64,000 nucleotides of DNA from JBFMDN01 sp040753915 (GCA_040753915.1 JBFMDN010000025.1:8030-72029), one strand, 5' to 3'; shown: positions 44,517 to 54,372, counted from the first letter of the stretch. Program-made: numbers and translations. Notes: generated from the letters alone by a model not told the origin.

Positions 44517-44774
44517 CTAACAGGGCACATCTACCCACGGGGTCGATGTCTCAAACGTCTCTCTGGGTAACAATACCCTCATCCTATCAGGACAAGTTGC
44601 TCGATTAATTAGCGTTACCCTCAAGTGTGGGACTCCTTTCCGTTCTTGAATCATAGACTTGTCAGCAAAGATGCTGACTGTAGCACCATCGATCAATTCT
44701 ATTTTGACGGCGTACTCGTTAGTAAACATGCCATCTTTTATCTTCACTGGTATCCATATTACGTTTTTCCCCAT
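44517..44774 (-). CDS. Small protein paired with dcd, unknown
   Basis: 85 residues, MGKNVIWIPVKIKDG start behind AAAGGAGGGAACGAG. Beta-rich (YAVKIELIDGATVSIFADK; GVPHLRVTLINRA). A+T-rich like dcd. It forms a two-gene unit with dcd. No family recognised. Confidence 0.6.
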   Translation of the reverse strand: MGKNVIWIPVKIKDGMFTNEYAVKIELIDGATVSIFADKSMIQERKGVPHLRVTLINRATCPDRMRVLLPRETFETSTPWVDVPC

Positions 44775-45481
44775 CTCGTTCCCTCCTTTGCCTCCTGTGT
44801 TCCTTTCGCCCCTAGCTTGTGCGCACATCGTCACAAAAAACCTCCCAGTGAGCGCATATATGCACGTCTTGTGAGAGAAAACAATCAAAAAGGTTTTCTG
44901 CAATTATCGTGCCGTTAGTCGTAGGTCGGACTCTGCCCGACAAGAGGATCGGCGGGCACAGCCCGTCCTGCGTGGGGCAAAACGGGGAGAGGTGTACATA
45001 AGGCATGAATGCTCTGGTATCTCTGAAACTGGAAGAACATCTCACAAAAGCTCCGAGAGGGGCCTCGGAAGCGCGAATCGTAGATAAAGAGACTCGTGAG
45101 ACATATGCTCCAAATGGTCTAAGTTGACATTTTGCGATTCCTCCCCCCGTTAACGGGGCGAGGTTGAGCCTAGCCTCCCTTGGAGTACTGTCACTCCCGA
45201 CTTCCCAGAAAGCTGATATAGCATTCCAAGGAGTCCTGTCCGCTACCCGTGTGGCAACGATAATTATGGGAGGATCGCGTACCGGTGGGACGACGTCTCG
45301 CCCGTCATTGTTGAAGGGGATTTCACGAGAGGAAGAATTACAACATGAATTTCTGCGCCTGTTACAAATGGCCGTAGGAGACAACCACTCCCGAGTGCTC
45401 CGCGACCCGCAAACTCTCGAGCCGTTTTTCCTCGACAATCGTACGGGCCGCGGTGGTTGCTATCGGGGTTGCTGTGGGCTC
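44775..45481. other. 700 bp without a recognised gene between phage cargo and host operon
   Basis: It holds two small hairpins (GTCGG/CCGAC near 44930; GGCGGGC/GCCCGTC near 44960), a 14-base palindrome CCCCGTTAACGGGG (45145-45158), and mixed open frames in several registers, none convincing. Part of it (about 45240-45480) reads like degraded coding sequence with frame shifts. It should also hold the promoter for dcd and its partner. It is the junction between phage-like and host DNA. Confidence 0.5.
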
Positions 45482-46687
45482 CTACTTCATGGCCGCAGGC
45501 TCGCGCCAATCAGTTATAGCTTTCATGGTTTTCGTGTCCAAATCGGCCTTGTACAACTTCGCCTTGTTTGCCGGCGCGTGGCTCGTGGGTGTGTAGTTGA
45601 TGGCGGGGAGTGCACCTCCTGCGTCAAAATTGCTGAGGGTTTCCAGGGCCTTTTTCAGCGATTCGGGCGTGAGGTCCTTACCGGCACGTTTAAGGCCCTC
45701 GACAAAGACCATTGCAGTCGCTCCGGAGGCAGTATAGAGTGAAGTGAGCATTTTGTTGGGATCGCGATTGTTCTTCTTGGCAAGATCGCGAATCTGCTTC
45801 ATGCCCGGAGAATCGTCTTCCCATCCGCCCACGAAGTTTATTCCTATGAAGTTCTTCGCGGCGTTCCCGCACGCCTTGACAACCGTATCGTCACAAGACC
45901 AGTTGATGCCAAACACGGTCGGCCAGTAATCGTATTTCTCCGCGGTCTTCAAGAAAGTGATGATCGGAGGAACCAGATTGCAGGTCACCACGTAATCCAC
46001 GTTCGCTTCCTTGAGGGCAAGCACCTGGGAGCTGGCATCCACGGAACCAATGTTCAGGACGAGCTCGGAGGCAATGTTGACCCCGTACTGCTTCGCTCGC
46101 TTTCGGGCAGCCTCCAGGCCTTTCTTACCGAATTCGGTTTCCGCGTAGACCACCCCGATTCTCGGATTTTGGGCCTTCAGGTCGTTCATGATGTAATCGA
46201 ACATCAATTCCACCTGGGCTTCATAGGTGGCTCCGAGGAGAAACACGTATGGCTGATACGGGTTGTACATTTCATCTGCAAGAGCGTTTGGAATGTTCGG
46301 TACCTTGTGCTCGTTGATCATGCCCAGCAGGGCAATGGTCTGGGGCGTTCCGCCACAGGTGGTAATGGTCAGCACCTGGTCCCTGAAAATCAGCTTCTTG
46401 AAGGCAGCTATGGCACTGGGGGTCTTGAATTGGTCGTCCTCCCAGATCAACTCGATTTTCCGGCCTTCGATCCCCCCCTTTTCGTTAACGTCGTTGAACA
46501 CGTCCTGAGTCGCCCAACCCCAGGGCAATCCTAGCGCGGCTACGGGTCCCGTCTTCACCATGATCATGCCCATCTTGATGGTGTCCTTGGTCACTCCCCG
46601 CCCTTCCGGGAACGCGGGTCCCCCCAGGCAGATTCCGACCAGAAGCGCACTCACAAGAATACATACTCGAATTCTCCAGTTTTTCAA
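45482..46687 (-). CDS. livK: Branched-chain amino acid-type ABC transporter substrate-binding protein
   Basis: 401 residues with a signal peptide (VCILVSALLVGICLGGPAF). The mature protein is a type I periplasmic binding protein: TIKMGMIMVKTGPVAALGLP, VNEKGGIEGRKIELIWED, and RIGVVYAETEFGKKGLEA. The ligand may not be an amino acid: the operon also encodes an acyl-CoA ligase and a thiolase, so an aromatic or fatty acid is possible. It is the last gene of the minus-strand operon. Confidence 0.9.
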   Translation of the reverse strand: MKNWRIRVCILVSALLVGICLGGPAFPEGRGVTKDTIKMGMIMVKTGPVAALGLPWGWATQDVFNDVNEKGGIEGRKIELIWEDDQFKTPSAIAAFKKLIFRDQVLTITTCGGTPQTIALLGMINEHKVPNIPNALADEMYNPYQPYVFLLGATYEAQVELMFDYIMNDLKAQNPRIGVVYAETEFGKKGLEAARKRAKQYGVNIASELVLNIGSVDASSQVLALKEANVDYVVTCNLVPPIITFLKTAEKYDYWPTVFGINWSCDDTVVKACGNAAKNFIGINFVGGWEDDSPGMKQIRDLAKKNNRDPNKMLTSLYTASGATAMVFVEGLKRAGKDLTPESLKKALETLSNFDAGGALPAINYTPTSHAPANKAKLYKADLDTKTMKAITDWREPAAMK

Positions 46688-46754
46688 GGCCTTATACCTC
46701 CTTGGGTTATGGTGTGGTATCCGTTGGTTCGGAAATCAGTCACCCGGAAGCACA

Positions 46755-47801
46755 TTAATACGTGAACGGCCAGTTTTTGAAGGAATTCTTGATCCGGCTC
46801 CAGATTCCGTTGAGACCGCTGGGCTCGAAAATCAAGAACAGCATGATCAGCAGACCGAATGTTGCGATGTTCCATTCTTCGTTATACCGTCCCTCGAGGA
46901 AGGTCAGATGGTGACCAGCAAATGTGGCTACTTCTTTGATGAGATCGGGCACGATGGTCAAGAAGATAGCTCCGAAGATCGATCCGAGAATCGATCCCAG
47001 GCCGCCCACAATGATCATGGCAATGTACTCGATGGAGAGGAGAAGAGTGAAGTTCTCAGGATGGAGATACCCGGTGGAATACGCGTACAGCCCTCCTGCC
47101 ACGCCGCCGTAAAACGAGCTGATTGCGAAAGACATCACCTTGTACCGGGTTAGATTCACTCCCATGATTCCGGCTGCGACATCTCTGTCCCTGATGGCCA
47201 CGAAGGCCCTGCCTACGCGGGTGCGCACTATGTTTTTCGCCGCTGCAGCGAGAAGAACCACGACTAAGAAGATCAGGTAGAAGAGTCGGTATTCACCGCC
47301 GAGGGAATACCCGAAAAGCGAAGGCGCGGGCACGGAGATTCCGCGTACTCCCAGAGTCACCGACTCCCAGTGGGTAACGACGTATTCTATGACGACACCG
47401 AAGGACATGGTTGCCATGGCCAAGTAAAGCCCCTTGAGGCGCAAGCACGGGAACCCGAGGAGAATACCGAAGAGCGCGGCTACCGTCCCTCCTGCAGGTA
47501 TAGCCACCCAGAAGGGCGCGCCAAAGCGGGACGCAAGGATGGCAGTGGTGTATGCGCCGATGGCGAGAAACGCGGAATGCCCCAGGGAAATCTGGCCGGT
47601 AAAGCCCGTGAGGATATTCAAACCGATGGCGCCCACTATGGCTATCCCTGCTATGTTGGCCATATAGACCACGTACGGATCTCCCCAGAGCGGGAGCGTC
47701 GCCAAGCCCACCAGGAACACACATAGCCAGCCTTTTACCCACACCGTGTGGAAAACCCGGATGTCTTCCTGATACGACTCTCTGAAGGTCTTGCTCCTCA
47801 T
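46755..47801 (-). CDS. livM: Branched-chain-type ABC transporter permease LivM
   Basis: 348 residues from the ATG at 47801 (GGAAGAGACC before it); a longer in-frame form to 47897 is possible. LivM features: NILTGFTGQISLGHSAFLAIGA near the start, about eight membrane segments, a VRTRVGRAFVAIRDRDVAA loop that contacts the ATPase, and IVGGLGSILGSIFGA at the end. It works with LivH, LivF and LivG. Confidence 0.92.
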   Translation of the reverse strand: MRSKTFRESYQEDIRVFHTVWVKGWLCVFLVGLATLPLWGDPYVVYMANIAGIAIVGAIGLNILTGFTGQISLGHSAFLAIGAYTTAILASRFGAPFWVAIPAGGTVAALFGILLGFPCLRLKGLYLAMATMSFGVVIEYVVTHWESVTLGVRGISVPAPSLFGYSLGGEYRLFYLIFLVVVLLAAAAKNIVRTRVGRAFVAIRDRDVAAGIMGVNLTRYKVMSFAISSFYGGVAGGLYAYSTGYLHPENFTLLLSIEYIAMIIVGGLGSILGSIFGAIFLTIVPDLIKEVATFAGHHLTFLEGRYNEEWNIATFGLLIMLFLIFEPSGLNGIWSRIKNSFKNWPFTY

Positions 47802-47942
47802 GGTCTCTTCCGGCTCCTGCGAGGATCCCTGTAATTGATCCTTCCGTCTTCCACTAATGATGAAGCGCTCGAACGCGTTCCTGAGAGCATTTCCCACGGC
47901 AGGCCGTTCGCGGCCGCCGAGAATGCAACTGTGCTCGGGACC

Positions 47943-48833
47943 CTACACCCGTTCGATTTCTTCCTTCCCGAAGAGGCCGTAGGGCCTGATCATGAGGACC
48001 ACGAACAGCACCACGAAAGCGGTGAGGTCCTTGACGCCAGGCATGGCTTCGTCCAGGTAACCTCCCACAAGGGTTTCCAGTATCCCGATAACGAGGCCCC
48101 CTATGATGGCGCCCGGTATGCTCTCCATCCCGCCCAGGACTACCGCGGGAAAAGCTTTGATGGCCACCAGGGACAGCCCTATGTTGAGTACCATGACGTT
48201 CGCCAGGAACACCCCCGCAACTGCCGCAATCACGAAGCTCAGGCCCCAGGTCAAAGAGAATACGCGTTTGACGCTTATCCCCATAAGCATGGCGGTATCC
48301 TGGTCGTTGGCCACGCCGCGCATCGACAGACCAATGCGGGAATATTGAAAGAAAAGGAAGAACAGAATCACCATGGCCGATGCCAGGATCATCGACCAGA
48401 AATGCGTGTGGGAAAGCACCATTCCCCCCAGTTTTATGGGGGCAACAGGAAAGGGCGATGGAAAAACCTTGTTGTCGTGCCCGAAAACGATGCCCGCTAT
48501 GCTCCTGAGGAAAATTGAAAGCCCGACGGTCACCATAACGACCGCAAACTGGGGCTCGCCTATCAGAGGCCTGAGAACGATCCGCTCAGAAAACATACCG
48601 AATCCCAGAGCACAACCCGCCGTGATGGCGAGTGCCCAGACAAATGGAACCGATGAATTCACGAGAACATAGCAGACGAGGGCACCCAGAAGCATGGCCT
48701 CGCCGTGAGCAAAATTGAGAATGTCGGTGGACTTGTACAGGAGCACGAATCCGAGCGCCACGAGGGCGTAGAGGCTCCCAACCGCGACACCCGAGACCAG
48801 TAATTGCACGACATAGAGCACGCTTTCACTCAT
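47943..48833 (-). CDS. livH: Branched-chain-type ABC transporter permease LivH
   Basis: 296 residues, hydrophobic throughout. Family signature: SGVAVGSLYALVALGFVLLY followed by KSTDILNFAHGEAMLLGA, the loop MRGVANDQDTAMLMGI, and PAVVLGGMESIPGAIIGG. It forms the inner-membrane channel with LivM. Confidence 0.93.
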   Translation of the reverse strand: MSESVLYVVQLLVSGVAVGSLYALVALGFVLLYKSTDILNFAHGEAMLLGALVCYVLVNSSVPFVWALAITAGCALGFGMFSERIVLRPLIGEPQFAVVMVTVGLSIFLRSIAGIVFGHDNKVFPSPFPVAPIKLGGMVLSHTHFWSMILASAMVILFFLFFQYSRIGLSMRGVANDQDTAMLMGISVKRVFSLTWGLSFVIAAVAGVFLANVMVLNIGLSLVAIKAFPAVVLGGMESIPGAIIGGLVIGILETLVGGYLDEAMPGVKDLTAFVVLFVVLMIRPYGLFGKEEIERV

Positions 48834-48883
48834 GTTCGCCCCCTTTTGGCTTTCAAAGGCTCAACTCGCGGACGCGTGCAGAA

Positions 48884-50683
48884 TCAGTTGTACATAGCAT
48901 CAATCAGATGCCTAAATTTCTTCTCGATCATTGCTCTCTTCACCTTCATGGTTGCGGTGATTTCCTCGTCATCCTGATCCAGCTCCTTGTCGAGGATGGT
49001 AAACTTCTTGATGGTCTCAACCCTCGCGAAGTTTTCGTTGCTCTTGTCCACCTCTCCCTGGATCAGCTTCCGCACTTCTGGGTGCGTCGCGAGGCTCTTG
49101 TAGTTTGTATACGGGATACGGTTATTCTGAGCCCAATGGGCCACAGTCTCAAATTCAAGCTGTATAAGGCAGGTCAAGTATTTGCGACGATCGCCGATGA
49201 CAACGGCTTCCTTCACATACGGGCTGAACTTCAGGCTATTTTCTATTTCAGATGGCGAAATGTTTTTCCCGCCTGCTGTTATGATGATGTCCTTCTTTCG
49301 ATCCGTAATACGCAGATCGCCCTGCGCGTCAATCTCGCCCACGTCCCCCGTGTGTAACCAGCCATCTCTCACGGCCTCTTTCGTGGCATCAGGGTTTCCG
49401 TAGTATCCGGCGAACACCAATTCCCCACGTTGCAGTATTTCGCCATCCTCGGCAATCTTGATTTCTACACCCGGTACAGGCTTGCCCACACCCCCAATCT
49501 TTATCTCCCCGTCCCGCGGGATGCAGGAGATGCCGCTTATTTCGGTCATGCCGTAGCATTCCCGAATCGGAATGCCGATCGCGTGGTAGAACCTCATAAG
49601 GTCCGGCGAGAGCGGAGCTGCTCCGCTCACGAAAATGCGAGCCTCGAGAAGCCCCAAATGATTACGCAAGGGTCTGAAGAGGAGCAGGTAGGCGAGCGCA
49701 TGCAGGATTCTCCAGTGGATGGGGACCGAGCGCCCCGCGAGCCTCAATTCTGAGACCTTGCGTCCCACCGGTAACATGGCGTTAAATATCCATCGCTTGA
49801 AGAAGACCGCATCCTGCATGCGGATCATGACGTTCGAATGCATCTTCTCCCAAATACGAGGAACGTTGAGAAACGCAGTCGGAGAAATCTCCTGAAGATC
49901 GTCCTGAAGCGTCGCGACGCTCTCCGCGAAGTTGACCGTGCACCCGGCCCACAAGGGAAAAATGAGCGAAAACATTCGTTCCGCTATGTGGCACAGAGGC
50001 AGAGCGGACACAAAGGAATCAGAGGCCTTGAAATCCAGGACCTGAGACAGCCCCCGGATCATGGCAAGCACGTTCCGGTGAGTTATCATTGCCCCTTTGG
50101 GCTTGCCCGTGGTCCCGGAGGTATACACAATTATGGCCACGTCGTCAGGATTCGTGCTCTGCACCATTTCCTCGAAGAGACCCGGCTGCTGGTCGTGAAG
50201 CTCCTTGCCCAGGGCTTCTACTTCAGCGAAGCTGATTAACAGGGGATCTCGGTACCTGTGCAGCCCTTTCATGTCCACAACGACGATCTTCTGGAGCAGG
50301 GGGACCTGATCCTTGATTTCGAGCACCTTGTCCACCTGTTCCTGGTCTTTGGCCACTATGAAGCGGGATCCGCAATTCTCTAAAATGTACTGGACCTGAG
50401 AGGCCACATCCGTGGGGTAAATTCCTACCGAAATGCCAGAGGAAGCCTGGGCAGCCAGATCAGCATAGAGCCATTCTCTGCAATTGTCTCCTAAAATCGA
50501 GAGCTTGTCGCCCTTACGGAAGCCCAACTGACGCAACCCGAGGGTAAAGCGGCACACGTGCTCCCAGTACTCCCGCCATGTGGTACGCTGCCAGATGCCG
50601 AGGTCTTTCTCTCTCAACGCTACCCTGTTCGAGAAGAGATCCCGGTTCCGAGCGAACAGCTTCAATAGGGTATCCGGCTCCAC
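48884..50683 (-). CDS. AMP-forming acyl-CoA ligase (long-chain or aromatic acid)
   Basis: 599 residues. ANL-superfamily features: the P-loop IVYTSGTTGKPKGAMITHRN, a central RECYGMTEISG, a hinge segment LHTGDVGEIDAQGDLRITDRKK, and a C-terminal KRAMIEKKF. It makes acyl-CoA from an acid, ATP and CoA. Between liv genes, it probably activates the acid brought in by the transporter. The exact substrate cannot be read from sequence. Confidence 0.9.
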   Translation of the reverse strand: MEPDTLLKLFARNRDLFSNRVALREKDLGIWQRTTWREYWEHVCRFTLGLRQLGFRKGDKLSILGDNCREWLYADLAAQASSGISVGIYPTDVASQVQYILENCGSRFIVAKDQEQVDKVLEIKDQVPLLQKIVVVDMKGLHRYRDPLLISFAEVEALGKELHDQQPGLFEEMVQSTNPDDVAIIVYTSGTTGKPKGAMITHRNVLAMIRGLSQVLDFKASDSFVSALPLCHIAERMFSLIFPLWAGCTVNFAESVATLQDDLQEISPTAFLNVPRIWEKMHSNVMIRMQDAVFFKRWIFNAMLPVGRKVSELRLAGRSVPIHWRILHALAYLLLFRPLRNHLGLLEARIFVSGAAPLSPDLMRFYHAIGIPIRECYGMTEISGISCIPRDGEIKIGGVGKPVPGVEIKIAEDGEILQRGELVFAGYYGNPDATKEAVRDGWLHTGDVGEIDAQGDLRITDRKKDIIITAGGKNISPSEIENSLKFSPYVKEAVVIGDRRKYLTCLIQLEFETVAHWAQNNRIPYTNYKSLATHPEVRKLIQGEVDKSNENFARVETIKKFTILDKELDQDDEEITATMKVKRAMIEKKFRHLIDAMYN

Positions 50684-50707
50684 AATGACTCCACTCGTGC
50701 CGCGTTG

Positions 50708-51469
50708 CTACTCCCCCAGGTACGCAGCGATGACCCGGGGATCGCACTGCACCTCATCAGGCGTTCCCGCCGCGATCTTTGACCCGAAATCAAGGACCGT
50801 CACGGTGTCCGCGATATCCATGACCACCCCCATGTCATGCTCGATCATGACGATGGTTACGCCCATCTCCTCCTTGACATCGAGCACGAATCTGGCGATG
50901 TCCTCCGTCTCCTCCACGTTCATTCCTGCTACGGGCTCGTCCAACAGGAGGATTCGCGGCTTCATGGCAAGAGCCCGTCCGATTTCCACCCGTTTCTGAA
51001 CGCCGTACGGCAGGGTTCCCACTGGTTTCTTGCGGACCTTTTCGATTTCGAGGAAATCGATAATCTTCTCCACATGGAGCCGATACTGCACTTCCTCGGC
51101 CAGCGCTCGTCCGAAAAAAATCGCCCCGGAAAGGGGCCCCGTACGCATCTGGGCGTGGCATCCCAGGAGGAGATTGTCGATGACATTCATGTGGCTGAAT
51201 AGCTCGATATTCTGGAAGGTTCGAGCTACCCCCGCGTGAGCGATTTCGTGTGGTTTCCAGCCTGTGACGTTCTTTCCATCTAGTAATATCTCGCCATCGG
51301 AGGGTCGGTACACGCCGCTGATGCAATTGAACAGCGAGGTTTTTCCCGCGCCGTTGGGACCGATCACCGCATGTAGCTCGCCCTGCCTCACCTTCATGTC
51401 GAGGTGGTTCAGGGCGAGTATCCCTCCAAAGTGAAGAGATACATTCCTGATCTCCAAGAGCTCCGTCAC
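50708..51469 (-). CDS. livG: Branched-chain-type ABC transporter ATPase LivG
   Basis: 253 residues: Walker A AVIGPNGAGKTSLFN, LivG-specific AGVARTFQNIELFSHM, a variant signature loop (PYGVQKRVEIGRALA instead of LSGGQ), and Walker B LLLDEPVAGMN. It energises transport with LivF. It overlaps none of its neighbours; 12 bp separate it from livF. Confidence 0.93.
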   Translation of the reverse strand: MTELLEIRNVSLHFGGILALNHLDMKVRQGELHAVIGPNGAGKTSLFNCISGVYRPSDGEILLDGKNVTGWKPHEIAHAGVARTFQNIELFSHMNVIDNLLLGCHAQMRTGPLSGAIFFGRALAEEVQYRLHVEKIIDFLEIEKVRKKPVGTLPYGVQKRVEIGRALAMKPRILLLDEPVAGMNVEETEDIARFVLDVKEEMGVTIVMIEHDMGVVMDIADTVTVLDFGSKIAAGTPDEVQCDPRVIAAYLGE

Positions 51470-51481
51470 CAGCGTATTCCT

Positions 51482-52276
51482 TTACGAAAGCCAGCGCTTG
51501 CGGCGTTTGTAATGCTTGACGTTTGCGTAGCTCTTCTTTTCCGCGTCTGCACTCACTCCCAGGTAGAACTCTTTGACGTCTTCATTTTGCAGCAGCTTTT
51601 CCGTGGGGCCGTCCAGGACAATCCTGCCATTTTCCATAATGTAGCCGTACACTGCAAAGTGCAGGGCCGCAAATGCATTTTGTTCCACAAGCAGGATAGA
51701 TGTTCCGGATTCGGTATTGATACGCCGGAGAATGCCAAATATCTCTTTGACCAGCAGCGGCGCAAGACCGAGTGACGGCTCGTCAAGCATGAGCAGTTTC
51801 GGACGCGACATGAGAGCCCGGCCTATGGCGAGCATTTGCTGCTCGCCACCGCTGAGGAGAAGGGATAGCTGTCTGGCCCGGCTTCGAAGTATCGGGAAGT
51901 ATGAGGCGACTGAGTCGAAATCCCGTTGCATCCCTGCACGGTCCCGCCGGGTGTGGGCTCCGATCCACAGGTTCTCCTCCACCGTGAGGTCATCAAAGAC
52001 CCTGCGTCCTTCAGGAACCATGCTAATTCCCATCCGCACGATGGCATCGGGATCTTTGTCCGCGATGGGCTGATCGTTGAATCGGATGTCCCCTTCGGGC
52101 AATTCCCCGTTTTGAAATTTCACGATGCCGCTTATGGCCTTCAACGTGGTGGTTTTGCCTGCCGCGTTGGCGCCCAATAGCGCTACAACCTTGTTCTCGG
52201 GCACTTCAAGGGAGATGCCTTTGAGCACCATGATGACCTTGTTGTACACAACCTGAATGTTGTTTACCTTGAGCAT
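51482..52276 (-). CDS. livF: Branched-chain-type ABC transporter ATPase LivF
   Basis: 264 residues: Walker A ALLGANAAGKTTTLKAISG, the LLSGGEQQMLAIGRALM signature, and Walker B LMLDEPSLGLAP. The C-terminus has a basic tail (KRRKRWLS) longer than in typical LivF. It pairs with LivG in the same operon. Confidence 0.93.
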   Translation of the reverse strand: MLKVNNIQVVYNKVIMVLKGISLEVPENKVVALLGANAAGKTTTLKAISGIVKFQNGELPEGDIRFNDQPIADKDPDAIVRMGISMVPEGRRVFDDLTVEENLWIGAHTRRDRAGMQRDFDSVASYFPILRSRARQLSLLLSGGEQQMLAIGRALMSRPKLLMLDEPSLGLAPLLVKEIFGILRRINTESGTSILLVEQNAFAALHFAVYGYIMENGRIVLDGPTEKLLQNEDVKEFYLGVSADAEKKSYANVKHYKRRKRWLS

Positions 52277-52364
52277 AGGCTCATATCCTCGTCACCGAGT
52301 CCCTTGGAGCCGCACAATCAATTGGGCGCCGCACCGACGCCCGAGAGCTCCGTTTCCGCGTTTC

Positions 52365-53543
52365 TCAGGAGGCGTTTTCCACAACGAAGGAAAATCCCAT
52401 TCCGCCGCCAGCACACAGAGACGCAACTCCCGTCCGAAGGCCTTCCGAACGGAGGGTGTGGACAAGGCTCACGACCAGCCGGCAGCCCGTGGCCCCTACC
52501 GGGTGCCCCAACGCTATGCCGCCGCCGTTGACGTTCACCTTTTCTCGGGCCAGCCCCAGATCGCGCTCGCACGCGAGATACTGGGCCGCGAAGGCCTCGT
52601 TGATCTCGAACCTGTCGACTGCATCCAGCTCGATCCCCGCGCGGGCCAGGGCCCCGCGAATGGAAGGTACCGGTCCAATACCCATGATATGCGGGTCCAC
52701 GCCGGCCACATAGTAGCCCCGTACCACCGCGAGAGGCGGCACACCCAGTTCTTTGGCCTTTTCCGCTGTGGTTAGTATCGCCGCGGATGCTGCGTCGTTC
52801 ATCCCGCATGCATTTCCCGCGGTTACCGTTCCGCCTTTCTTGAATACAGCGGGAAGTCTTGCCAGCTTTTCCATAGTGATGTCACGGCGCACATGCTCGT
52901 CAGTGTCGAACAGGACAGGGTCCCCTTTGGATTGGGGAACCGGCACTGGTACTATCTCCGCGGCGAACTTCCCGGCAGTCCACGCGGCTGCCGCACGCTG
53001 ATGACTCAGGAATGCAAATTCGTCCTGCTCCTGCCGCGAAATTCCATGCAATTCAGCGAGATTTTCCGCGGTCAGCCCCATTCCTACCCCGATCGGGTAC
53101 TCTTGCATACCCCGCCAGAGCAGATCATAGGACACGGAATCCCGGATGCGTTGACCCCATCGCACAGACTCAGCGATGTACGGGGCATTGCTCATGCTCT
53201 CTACACCACCAGCCAGCACCACGTCAACTTCGCCGGTCTGGATCGCCTGTACCGCGCAGATCAGCGCTTGCATTGAGGAACCGCATGTGGCATCAACGGA
53301 AAAAGCGGGTACGGTTTCCGGAATGCCGATCTTGTATGCTGCTATGCGACTAATGTTGACATCGAGAGGAGCAAAGCAATTGCCGAAGATCACCTTTTCT
53401 ATCCAGGAGAATTCCCCGGCAACACGTGCCACCGCGGCGTTCATGACGATCTTGGACAATTCCACTGGCGAGACGGCCTTGAGGGAGCCGCCAAAGGCCC
53501 CAATCGCTGTCCTCACTGCCGAGATCACAACCACTTCTTTCAT
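52365..53543 (-). CDS. Acetyl-CoA acetyltransferase (thiolase)
   Basis: 392 residues. Catalytic residues are present: Cys87 in DATCGSSMQA, His in IALGHPVGATG, and the second Cys in SLCAGGGMG. It cleaves or forms acetoacetyl-CoA or longer 3-ketoacyl-CoA. As part of the tetR/liv/ligase operon it may end a beta-oxidation-like route for the imported acid. Second gene of the operon after tetR. Confidence 0.93.
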   Translation of the reverse strand: MKEVVVISAVRTAIGAFGGSLKAVSPVELSKIVMNAAVARVAGEFSWIEKVIFGNCFAPLDVNISRIAAYKIGIPETVPAFSVDATCGSSMQALICAVQAIQTGEVDVVLAGGVESMSNAPYIAESVRWGQRIRDSVSYDLLWRGMQEYPIGVGMGLTAENLAELHGISRQEQDEFAFLSHQRAAAAWTAGKFAAEIVPVPVPQSKGDPVLFDTDEHVRRDITMEKLARLPAVFKKGGTVTAGNACGMNDAASAAILTTAEKAKELGVPPLAVVRGYYVAGVDPHIMGIGPVPSIRGALARAGIELDAVDRFEINEAFAAQYLACERDLGLAREKVNVNGGGIALGHPVGATGCRLVVSLVHTLRSEGLRTGVASLCAGGGMGFSFVVENAS

Positions 53544-53607
53544 GATTTCACAGCCTCCTGCTTAGGCGTCGGGATAATTTCTCAAGATTTCGGACAACGG
53601 CACCGTA

Positions 53608-54225
53608 TTAGAATTTGTGATTCGATCTCGCTTCTTCACTCACAAGGCCGTAGAGAAAGATCTCACGAAAGGTCCGGACGTAGAGCTCGCCGTCGAGATG
53701 ACGCTTGTTTAGTGTCCATTGATGAAGGACCCCGTCATGCAGGGCCATGAAGGTCAACGCAGTGATTGCCGGGTCAAGATCTCGCTTGAAGAGCCCCTGT
53801 CTCACTCCCTGTCGGACAAGTTCCGAGATGACTTTCTGGTATTCCCGGTAAACCTGGTTGAGAGCCGGCTCAAAATCCACATCCGCGTACAGCTCGGTGG
53901 TAAGGAAGGTTTGGAACACGCACAGCTCCTGGTTTTCCACTGCAAATCGGGAATTGAAGCTTATGACACGGTGGATCTTGTCCAAAGCGTTTCCCGAGCT
54001 TTCCTGGAGAGCTTCTATCATCCCGCCGATGAAGCGAGATTTGAATTCGTCGATGAGCCTCAGAAGGAGCTCGCCTTTGGATGAATAGTGTGCGTATATG
54101 GCGCCCTTTGTGACGCCGACCTTCTTGGAGATATCGTTGATGGATGTGCCGTGGTAGCCTTTGCGGACAAAGAGCTCGAGCGCGGCGTTGAGGATTTTGG
54201 ATTCAGTGTTTGCGGGCGGCTTCAT
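53608..54225 (-). CDS. TetR-family transcriptional regulator
   Basis: 205 residues. The N-terminal helix-turn-helix is typical: ILNAALELFVRKGYHGTSI then ISKKVGVTKGAIYAHYSSK. The C-terminal ligand domain is of the fatty-acid/acyl-CoA regulator type by length. It is the first gene of the operon, and two inverted 19-base sites lie upstream, so it probably controls itself and the transport genes in response to an acyl-CoA or acid. Confidence 0.9.
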   Translation of the reverse strand: MKPPANTESKILNAALELFVRKGYHGTSINDISKKVGVTKGAIYAHYSSKGELLLRLIDEFKSRFIGGMIEALQESSGNALDKIHRVISFNSRFAVENQELCVFQTFLTTELYADVDFEPALNQVYREYQKVISELVRQGVRQGLFKRDLDPAITALTFMALHDGVLHQWTLNKRHLDGELYVRTFREIFLYGLVSEEARSNHKF

Positions 54226-54244
54226 AAGGAGGCCCCTAGTAGCA

Positions 54245-54263
54245 TACTAGCCGACCGGTATCC
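54245..54263. promoter_or_regulatory. Likely TetR operator, copy 1
   Basis: TACTAGCCGACCGGTATCC. Inner near-dyad GCCG-AC-CGGT. It lies 20 bp upstream of the tetR start codon. It is an 18/19 inverted copy of the site at 54373-54391. Confidence 0.65.
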
Positions 54264-54372
54264 CATTCCATCGTACCTCCCTCCCATTGTCAACTCTTTT
54301 TCTACTTTCGTCCAAAATTTCTGTAAAAAACCACGCCACTCCCCCTATCGCGTTACCCTATTCTTTGCCAGT

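Noticed and set aside
44812..45438. 208-codon minus-strand frame at the phage/host junction
   Set aside because: Composition is atypical (Ser/Arg/Cys-rich), no ribosome binding site, no family; a + strand frame overlaps it equally poorly.
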